Shown here: one piece after another, positions 58,100-64,000 of the stretch
How positions within the stretch are numbered: the first letter of the stretch is position 1
Layout: every line of letters begins with the position of its first letter
Origin: Methylotenera versatilis 79
GTDB taxonomy: Bacteria; Pseudomonadota; Gammaproteobacteria; Burkholderiales; Methylophilaceae
Assembly (NCBI RefSeq): GCF_000384375.1
Contig: NZ_ARVX01000001.1
Coordinates: 62,001-126,000, forward strand
Reading direction: 5' to 3'
DNA length: 64,000 bases
Translations under genes and position numbers: made by a program
Notes under the pieces: generated by a model
Database searches by the model: none
What the model saw: only the letters and a program-made list of their open reading frames with translations
Told to the model about the DNA's origin: nothing

Positions 58100-58840
58100 A
58101 TGATTACTTTCGACAACGTCACCAAACGCTATCCTGGCAGCATCGATGCAATTAGCAACGTAAGCTTTAGTATCGAGCAAGGTGAGCTTGTTTACGTCAC
58201 TGGCCATTCTGGCGCGGGCAAAAGCACATTGCTTAAATTAATGGCCGCGATTGAGCGCCCAACCAACGGCACGGTATTGATTAACAATCAAAACGTGAGC
58301 AAATTAAAAGAAGCCACTTTGCCGTTTATACGCCGCAAATTTGGCTTAATTTTTCAGGATCATAAATTACTTTATGACCGCAATTGCTTTCAAAATGTCG
58401 CATTGCCATTGGCTATTAACGGCATTACAGGGCAAGAAGCCGCTAAACGCATTCGTGCGGCGTTGGATAAAGTGGGACTTCTAGGTCGTGAAAAATCTAT
58501 GCCGATTACATTATCTGGCGGTGAGCAGCAACGTTTGGCGATTGCACGCGCCGTCGTGAGCAAACCCGCTATTTTGATTGCAGATGAACCAACTGGTAAT
58601 TTGGATAAAAATTATGCGGCGGACATTTTGACACTTTTCAAAGCATTTCAACAAGTTGGTGTCACTGTTATCATCGCTACGCACGATGCGCTTGGGCGCG
58701 CAGATGTCGAAAATCAATCGCCCAACGAAAAAATGGAATCTCAAACTATCTCGCATGAAAATACACAACCGGAAAGTAAAGTGTTGCATCTGAATCATGG
58801 CAAATTGACTAGCACAAATATTTCAGAGGTCATCGTATGA
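58100..58840 (+). CDS. ftsE: Cell-division ABC ATPase FtsE
   Basis: FtsE is the ATPase that, with FtsX, activates septal peptidoglycan hydrolysis. Walker A GHSGAGKST, signature LSGGEQQRLAIARA and Walker B ILIADEPTGNLD are intact. It is 246 residues long, against about 220 in most species: a polar insert (about residues 205-232, ENQSPNEKMESQ onward) lies between the H-loop and the final VLHLNHGKL strand. Its stop overlaps the ftsX start (ATGA). Confidence 0.96.
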   Translation: MITFDNVTKRYPGSIDAISNVSFSIEQGELVYVTGHSGAGKSTLLKLMAAIERPTNGTVLINNQNVSKLKEATLPFIRRKFGLIFQDHKLLYDRNCFQNVALPLAINGITGQEAAKRIRAALDKVGLLGREKSMPITLSGGEQQRLAIARAVVSKPAILIADEPTGNLDKNYAADILTLFKAFQQVGVTVIIATHDALGRADVENQSPNEKMESQTISHENTQPESKVLHLNHGKLTSTNISEVIV

Positions 58841-59736
58841 AAATTTGGCTGACACATCATGCGCAGGCTTTACGCTTAGTCTTATCACGTTTTAAAAAAA
58901 ACAAGCTCAGCACCCTGTTGATTTGCTTAAGTATTGGCGTAACACTTGCGTTGCCAAGCGTCGCTTATATTGTTTTAGACAACTTAAATGGCTTGGTCAG
59001 TAGCGTTAAGAGTGAATCGAAAATCAGCGTTTTTTTGACGGAAAAGCATGATAAAGCACTTGTTACAAGCATTGAAAAAACGCTCAAACAAAATCCAGCG
59101 ATTCAACAAGTGACCTATGTTTCAAAAGAAGATGCGCTTGAACAGTTAGCTGCAATTGATGCGAATAAATCAATACTGGATTCTTTACAAGGCAATCCGC
59201 TGCCAGATGCATTTTTTATAGAGCCGAAACTACTGGAAGCTAATTCAATCGACGCGCTGAAAAATGACTTGAGCAAATTAGAGGGCGTAGAAACTGTATT
59301 AGTCGATGGCACTTGGATAAAACGTCTAAATTCCATGCTGCTTTTGGGCAAAAAAATCTTAATTATTTTGGCGAGTTTATTAGGTTTTGCGTTAGTTGCG
59401 GTAATTGGTAACACCATCCGCATGCAAATCTTAACGCAAAGCGCAGAAATAGAACTAAGCCAGCTTATTGGTGCAACCAAGAGTTTTATCCGCAGGCCAT
59501 TTTTGTATGTTGGTGGTTTATATGGCTTTGGCGGCGGCGTATTAGCATTGCTGATTACATGGTTGATGATACTATTTTTGAATCAAACCATCCAAACCAT
59601 CGCCAATAGTTACCAGTCAGATTTCAATCTACACTTTTTATCATTTGATGAATTTTTGGTTATTTTAATAATTTCAATCGCGCTTGGCTGGTTATCCGCC
59701 TATTTTTCACTAACCAGTTCAGCTAAAAAAACTTAG
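58837..59736 (+). CDS. ftsX: Cell-division permease-like protein FtsX
   Basis: A 299-residue protein with the FtsX layout: a cytoplasmic N-terminus, TM1 (about 24-45), a large periplasmic domain (about 46-165), then three further TM segments, with a FtsX core around LLGFALVAVIGNTIRMQI and a conserved IGATKSFIRRPFLYVGGLYG loop. It overlaps ftsE by four bases. The gene usually next in related genomes, rpoH, is not here. Confidence 0.96.
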   Translation: MKIWLTHHAQALRLVLSRFKKNKLSTLLICLSIGVTLALPSVAYIVLDNLNGLVSSVKSESKISVFLTEKHDKALVTSIEKTLKQNPAIQQVTYVSKEDALEQLAAIDANKSILDSLQGNPLPDAFFIEPKLLEANSIDALKNDLSKLEGVETVLVDGTWIKRLNSMLLLGKKILIILASLLGFALVAVIGNTIRMQILTQSAEIELSQLIGATKSFIRRPFLYVGGLYGFGGGVLALLITWLMILFLNQTIQTIANSYQSDFNLHFLSFDEFLVILIISIALGWLSAYFSLTSSAKKT

Positions 59737-59863
59737 ATTTATCAACTATAAATTTCAAAACCTTAATCTTCCCAAACGATTAACTAACCCGTTCAGCAAC
59801 AATTCGAGCGCCCATTAAAATTTGAACTACGGGAATATAAATCAATAACTTAAAAACTATTTA

Positions 59864-62662
59864 CTAGTTATGAGGAAAATATTCACACACCTCATTGAGT
59901 GATTTGTTAAATTCCGCATAAAGCAACTTTAAATTTTCTGAATGTCTAGTTTGCGCATCACCCTCTATTTGCTCTGCAATTATTCCAAGTCGGCCCATCC
60001 CTAAATTCAATGCGACTCCCTTAACTTGATGACCAAGCGCCTGTACTTCAAGAAAATTGTTTCTTTTAATTGCGCTATCTAAGGCGCTATTTATAGGCTG
60101 CATACTAATTATAAATTGATGCGCTATTGTATTGATTTTGTGTTTATCATTTCCGAACAAGGCCGCCAATCGTTGTATATCCACAACTTTAGTAGAGTCT
60201 ACGTTATCGCTCCCCGAGCATATATATTTCCTGCTGGACACCGGAGGTAGCCATTTCAATAAAATACTACTTAACTCACTGATTAAAATGGGCTTCGATA
60301 AGTAATCATCCATTCCAGCATTAAGACAAATTTCTTTATCGCCCAGCATTGCATTCGCCGTCATGGCAATAATCGGTATATGTATGCCCGTTGATAATTC
60401 GACATTGCGGATATAAGCGGTTGCCTGATAGCCGTCCATTATTGGCATATGGCAATCCATTAATATCAAATCAAAATTCGTATTCCTATAATAGTCAAAT
60501 GCTTGGTGACCATCGATAGCCACCGTGACGGAACAACCTAATTTATCAAGTTGTTTTAACGCGACTTTCCTATTGAACTCATTATCGTCTACCAACAATA
60601 TATGACCAGACATCGACGTCTGGTTGCTATTGTTCATCGTAGTGACTTTTCTGCGTTCTGCACCTACTTTAACTTGTTTTTTCCGTCGATCAAATATCGA
60701 TATTATCGTATTGAAAAAAGTCGATTGTTTCAAAAGCGATAACTTCAATGTATATATATTGTCACTTTCCAGCGCATCTACAAGATCGAAATCCCTCATA
60801 ACCAATATTTTTAAATCTTGGTTATCAGCTTTTAACTTATTGATGACCAAAGGCTCTATTTTTTGACCGATTAAAATTGCTAACTTATATTTAGAATCTA
60901 TCTGAGCATTTCCATTTAATAACTCTTGGATATCACATATAGTAGGCTTGAGATTCCAACTATATAAATAACGCGCTAATGTATTCTTTTCATGGCAATC
61001 AGCTGCCAAAATCAAAATTTCATGTCCAGCAATAAAGGAACAACATTGAAGTTGTGTTTTTGCCTCCCCTACTGGAAAGCCAATGCTGAAACTAAATTTT
61101 GATCCTTGATTAAGTTCGCTTTCAACTTCAATAATGCCATGCAAAGCTTCCACCAAGCGCTTGGTAATAGACAACCCCAACCCTGTACCGCCGTATTTTC
61201 GTGTGATTGATCCATCAGCTTGAGAAAAAGGTTTAAATAAATTTGCACGGGTATTTTGATCAAACCCAATCCCTGTATCTTCAATCACAAAACCTACATT
61301 ATATAAATCGTTAACATTATTTTGATGAATGACATTTAAAGTGACGGTCCCTACTTCGGTAAATTTAATTGCATTTCCCAGCAGGTTAATAAGAATTTGA
61401 CGCACCCTTCCCGCATCCCCGATAAGGGTTGTCGGAAGACTAGGGTCTATGAAATAAGTAAAGATCAGATTTTTTTCCTGAGCCCGATGTGCTAGTAAAT
61501 CTATACAACTTTCAACCAAAGCAATGATTGAGAATTCTTTTTTTACAATCTGAAGCATGCCGGCTTCAATTTTAGAAAAATCTAGAATGTCATTAATAAT
61601 ATCTAAAAGTGCGTTTGAAGAATCCTTAATAGTGTTCACATAATCAATTTGTTCATCATTTAAAGGCGTTTCAGCAAGCAAATCAATCATGCCGATCACA
61701 CCATTCATTGGCGTCCTAATTTCGTGACTCATCGTCGATAAAAACTCGGACTTTATTTTGACCGCATTTTCAGCAAGTTGCTTTGCGCCTCTTAATTCCG
61801 TTACATCGTAAAACCAGCCAATTGAAGCACTTTCACCTTCATAGTCCATGTTCATGTAAGTCGCTGATAACCATGCATTGGGCTGGCTATCTCTTTTAAA
61901 TTCAACCAGTAAATTTTTAATGACTTCACCTTCATCCAATCGATTTTTAACCTCCACATAAACTTCTGGGTTTTGATAATACGAAAGAGGATTTTTACCT
62001 AAAACTTCATTAAAATTTAAAGAGAATAACTCTGCATAACTATGGTTGGCAAAAAGTATTTTGTCAGTTTTTCTAGAAACGATTCTCACGCTAATTGGGC
62101 TACTTTCTAATAATGCCCTCATTTTAGAAGCATGATTCAAAAGATTTTTTTTGGTACTAATTTCTTTTTCAATGTTACGAAAAGTAATTACGGCGCCAAT
62201 GATTTCATCTCCCTCTTTTCTAGGTGATGATAAAACGGAGACTGGTAGTTTTGTTCCTGCTCGAGTAGTAAAAGTCTCTTCAGTATGTACAGCCAAATTA
62301 CTCTTTTGAACAGCTTCGGCAGGGATGTCTCGAAAATCGCCAGAAAAAGTATGGGGTAAAAGTTCAGGCAGGATGAAATCGTGGATGTTTTTACCCATCA
62401 ACTCGTGTTGTTCCCATCCCAAAATACGTTCTGCTTCAGCATTCATAAATACCAACAAACCATTTTTGTCTAGCGCATACATGCCCTCACTCATGGAATT
62501 GGTGATGCTTAATACAAGCTGCCGATTTTCAGTTAAGCCCGTATTAGCCTTTTTCTTGTCCTTAACAACCTTGAGGATTTTTATACCAATAACTAATAAA
62601 GAAATGAAGGTAAATAGAACCGCAATTAGAAGAAAAACAACTGGTGATGCAAATAAAAACAT
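59864..62662 (-). CDS. Hybrid sensor histidine kinase with PAS, receiver and HPt domains
   Basis: A 932-residue membrane kinase. One N-terminal TM (about 5-30) is followed by two PAS-like domains (about 45-165 and 175-290), HisKA with phospho-acceptor H313 (FLSTMSHEIRTPMNG), HATPase with N-box (NLLGNAIKFTE), DTGIGFD and GGTGLGLSITKRL, then a degenerate receiver-like stretch (about 545-660) lacking a clear phosphorylation Asp, a true receiver with D736 (LILMDCHMP), and an HPt domain with H878 (ALGHQVKGVALNLG). This is a BarA-like phosphorelay design. Its output regulator is not in the window. It has no clear co-transcribed partner. Confidence 0.95.
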   Translation of the reverse strand: MFLFASPVVFLLIAVLFTFISLLVIGIKILKVVKDKKKANTGLTENRQLVLSITNSMSEGMYALDKNGLLVFMNAEAERILGWEQHELMGKNIHDFILPELLPHTFSGDFRDIPAEAVQKSNLAVHTEETFTTRAGTKLPVSVLSSPRKEGDEIIGAVITFRNIEKEISTKKNLLNHASKMRALLESSPISVRIVSRKTDKILFANHSYAELFSLNFNEVLGKNPLSYYQNPEVYVEVKNRLDEGEVIKNLLVEFKRDSQPNAWLSATYMNMDYEGESASIGWFYDVTELRGAKQLAENAVKIKSEFLSTMSHEIRTPMNGVIGMIDLLAETPLNDEQIDYVNTIKDSSNALLDIINDILDFSKIEAGMLQIVKKEFSIIALVESCIDLLAHRAQEKNLIFTYFIDPSLPTTLIGDAGRVRQILINLLGNAIKFTEVGTVTLNVIHQNNVNDLYNVGFVIEDTGIGFDQNTRANLFKPFSQADGSITRKYGGTGLGLSITKRLVEALHGIIEVESELNQGSKFSFSIGFPVGEAKTQLQCCSFIAGHEILILAADCHEKNTLARYLYSWNLKPTICDIQELLNGNAQIDSKYKLAILIGQKIEPLVINKLKADNQDLKILVMRDFDLVDALESDNIYTLKLSLLKQSTFFNTIISIFDRRKKQVKVGAERRKVTTMNNSNQTSMSGHILLVDDNEFNRKVALKQLDKLGCSVTVAIDGHQAFDYYRNTNFDLILMDCHMPIMDGYQATAYIRNVELSTGIHIPIIAMTANAMLGDKEICLNAGMDDYLSKPILISELSSILLKWLPPVSSRKYICSGSDNVDSTKVVDIQRLAALFGNDKHKINTIAHQFIISMQPINSALDSAIKRNNFLEVQALGHQVKGVALNLGMGRLGIIAEQIEGDAQTRHSENLKLLYAEFNKSLNEVCEYFPHN

Positions 62663-63036
62663 TAAGCTTCCTAAATGAAAGTGCCGTTCGATAATAAGAC
62701 TTAGTCCAATTGATGTTGGAGCTTAAAAAATCAAATATCGTCGTATTGCTTAATAATGTTTATTGCAAAAACTATACCTAAGTAAATATTTAATTTACAT
62801 CATATAAGCATATGTTTTTTATTACTTATATAAATAATCATAGACAAATACATGTCGAGCACGTCGTGAGTTCGTCGAGGCTGTTAGGATTACATCACTT
62901 TTACATTTGATGTACTTAATGGTGAGGTTGAGAACGTTTAAACAAAAAATCACGCTAATGCGTGATTATGAGTAAAGCAGAAGAAGAAATAACCAATCTA
63001 TCTATGGATAGGTTATTAAAATGATATTGTGAGTGA
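62663..63036. other. 374-base gap between cheZ and the sensor kinase
   Basis: AT-rich and without a credible ORF. It holds the cheZ terminator at 62943-62967 and an imperfect hairpin at 62987-63016 (AATAACC...GGTTATT with an inner CTATC/GATAG). The 280 bases nearest the kinase should contain its promoter, but no strong -35/-10 pair stood out. Confidence 0.6.
62943..62967 (-). terminator. Rho-independent terminator after cheZ
   Basis: On the minus strand AATCACGC-ATTA-GCGTGATT, a perfect 8-bp stem, is followed by TTTTTG. It lies 70 bases after the cheZ stop. Confidence 0.88.
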
Positions 63037-63702
63037 TTAAAAACCTAGACTCTCAAGTAAATCGTCTACTTGCTCTTGGTTAGTAACAGCCTCGATATTT
63101 TGTTCAGGGTTAATTTGGGGACCATTAAGTAAACCGCTTTCCTTATCTTTTTTAGGAAGCTCTGGCGTAAAATCGATCAGCACCTGAACCAGTTGTTGCT
63201 CAATACTTTGCGCCAACTCAGTAATTTTCTTGATGACTTGTCCAGTTAAATCCTGAAAATCTTGTGCCATCATAATTTGCATGAGTAACTCTTTGCTTTG
63301 ATCCACTTGCAAATGAGTTTGATCCAAATAATTCAAAGTGTCTTGCGCCACTTTGTCGTAATCTCTTTTAAATGAAGGCGTCCCAAGGACTACTTGCCAT
63401 TGGCTTTTCAATAGGGTTGCATCATTAGATAATTTATCCTGCAAAGGTATTGCCAAGTCAATTGCATTAAGGACTTTCTCAGCAGCCTGTTCTGTCATGC
63501 GCGCTACATATTCCAGCCGATCGCGAGCGTCTGGAATGTCACTAGCCGCTTTTTCCAACAATTTATCAAAACCTAATCCGCGTAAACTATCATGCAAAGT
63601 ACGCGTCATCTGACCAATACGATTGAGCATCTTCTCTTGAGTATCATGGCTTGTAGACAACTCTTCTATGGCCTCGGAAGCAAGCTTATTATTCATCATC
63701 AA
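63037..63702 (-). CDS. cheZ: Chemotaxis phosphatase CheZ
   Basis: CheZ dephosphorylates CheY-P. The 221-residue, almost all-helical protein has the catalytic helix [16 protein letters not shown], in which the Gln of DFQDLTGQ acts on the phosphate, and a C-terminal CheY-binding peptide ([10 protein letters not shown]). Its start overlaps the cheY stop (ATGA), so cheY-cheZ are coupled. Confidence 0.96.
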   Translation of the reverse strand: MMMNNKLASEAIEELSTSHDTQEKMLNRIGQMTRTLHDSLRGLGFDKLLEKAASDIPDARDRLEYVARMTEQAAEKVLNAIDLAIPLQDKLSNDATLLKSQWQVVLGTPSFKRDYDKVAQDTLNYLDQTHLQVDQSKELLMQIMMAQDFQDLTGQVIKKITELAQSIEQQLVQVLIDFTPELPKKDKESGLLNGPQINPEQNIEAVTNQEQVDDLLESLGF

Positions 63703-64000
63703 GCGGTCGCCTTTTCCATTTTTTCGAAAATCTTCGCCAACTTTTCATCTAGAGTCGCTGCCGTAAATGGCTTCACAATATACCCATTAGCACCGGCTTG
63801 AGCGGCAGCAATTATATTTTCCTTTTTCGCTTCCGCCGTTACCATTAAAACCGGCAATGTTGACAAGTCTACATCTGCACGAATATTTTGCAGCATGGTT
63901 AAGCCATCCATATTAGGCATATTCCAATCGGAAATCACAAACTCAAATCCACCTGATTTAAGTTTTGCTAAACCCATTACACCGTCTTCAGCCTCATCCA
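63699..64000 (-). CDS. cheY: Chemotaxis response regulator CheY, N-terminus outside the window
   Basis: The visible 100 residues are very close to enterobacterial CheY. They start inside the first helix ([13 protein letters not shown]) and include the phosphorylation Asp in [13 protein letters not shown], the switch region [18 protein letters not shown] and the Lys of VKPFTAATL. The internal ATG at 63977 is not the start; the frame continues beyond 64000. It would bind the flagellar switch when phosphorylated. Confidence 0.96.
   Translation of the reverse strand, partial: DEAEDGVMGLAKLKSGGFEFVISDWNMPNMDGLTMLQNIRADVDLSTLPVLMVTAEAKKENIIAAAQAGANGYIVKPFTAATLDEKLAKIFEKMEKATA

Noticed and set aside
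62855-62885. TCGAGCACGTCGTGAGTTCGTCGAGG as a further copy of the repeat family
   Set aside because: It has no GTAC/TTA core and no long arms; only a short CACG-TCGTG pairing.

Overview
The window looks like a chromosomal segment of an AT-rich betaproteobacterium, most likely a Methylophilaceae methylotroph of the Methylotenera type. This is an inference from the gene order (fur | bamE-dapB ... carAB-greA-rlmE-ftsH-folP-glmM, nadK-recN | hrcA-hemH, grpE-dnaK-dnaJ, coaD-rsmD-M16-M16 | ftsY-ftsE-ftsX), from the Entner-Doudoroff pair edd/eda, and from protein-level resemblance; no search was run. I see no rRNA, tRNA, CRISPR array, transposase or prophage gene. Most of the window is ordinary core genome, densely packed.

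Layout. 1-3.3 kb: a truncated GT4 glycosyltransferase, a secreted zinc phospholipase C-like protein, a PAP2 phosphatase and a VOC protein. 3.3-14.3 kb: a minus-strand housekeeping block (glmM, folP, ftsH, rlmE, a DUF4149-like gene, greA, carB, carA; yhbY is on plus). 14.3-16.5 kb: a small plus-strand stress/envelope insert (CsbD, a 58-residue PLDc_N-like membrane peptide, a GlcG/HbpS-like protein, a VPLPA-CTERM protein) between carA and dapB. 16.5-26.8 kb: dapB, a bamE with a very long tail, fur, an M48 protease, an unknown lipoprotein, recN, a MoaF-like gene, nadK, hrcA and hemH.

26.9-46.1 kb is a lipopolysaccharide block: heptose synthesis (hldD-gmhA-hldE), heptosyltransferases (waaF, waaC, a third GT9), waaG, an LpxL-like acyltransferase, a NodU-type carbamoyltransferase and a set of small-molecule kinases (RfaP, an InaA-like kinase, a protein with two kinase domains, and a frame-disrupted fourth kinase gene). 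The edd/eda pair sits inside it. Together they suggest an inner core that is heavily phosphorylated and probably carbamoylated, as in the waa-wap cluster of Pseudomonas aeruginosa.

46.1-50 kb: grpE-dnaK-dnaJ with two good sigma-32-type promoters. 50-56.7 kb: small exported and metabolic genes, ferredoxin, coaD, rsmD and a zinc-active/zinc-less pair of M16 proteins. 56.9-59.7 kb: ftsY, ftsE and ftsX. 59.9-64 kb: a hybrid sensor kinase and the chemotaxis pair cheY-cheZ, with cheY cut by the window edge.

The observations I rate highest are a kinase gene (32716-33318) whose two ends share one frame while its catalytic middle lies in another, explained by two compensating single-A changes; and three dispersed intergenic inverted repeats with a short central hairpin whose 5-nt loop contains TTA, at 26.85, 34.85 and 55.16 kb. 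I found no clearly new multi-gene system.
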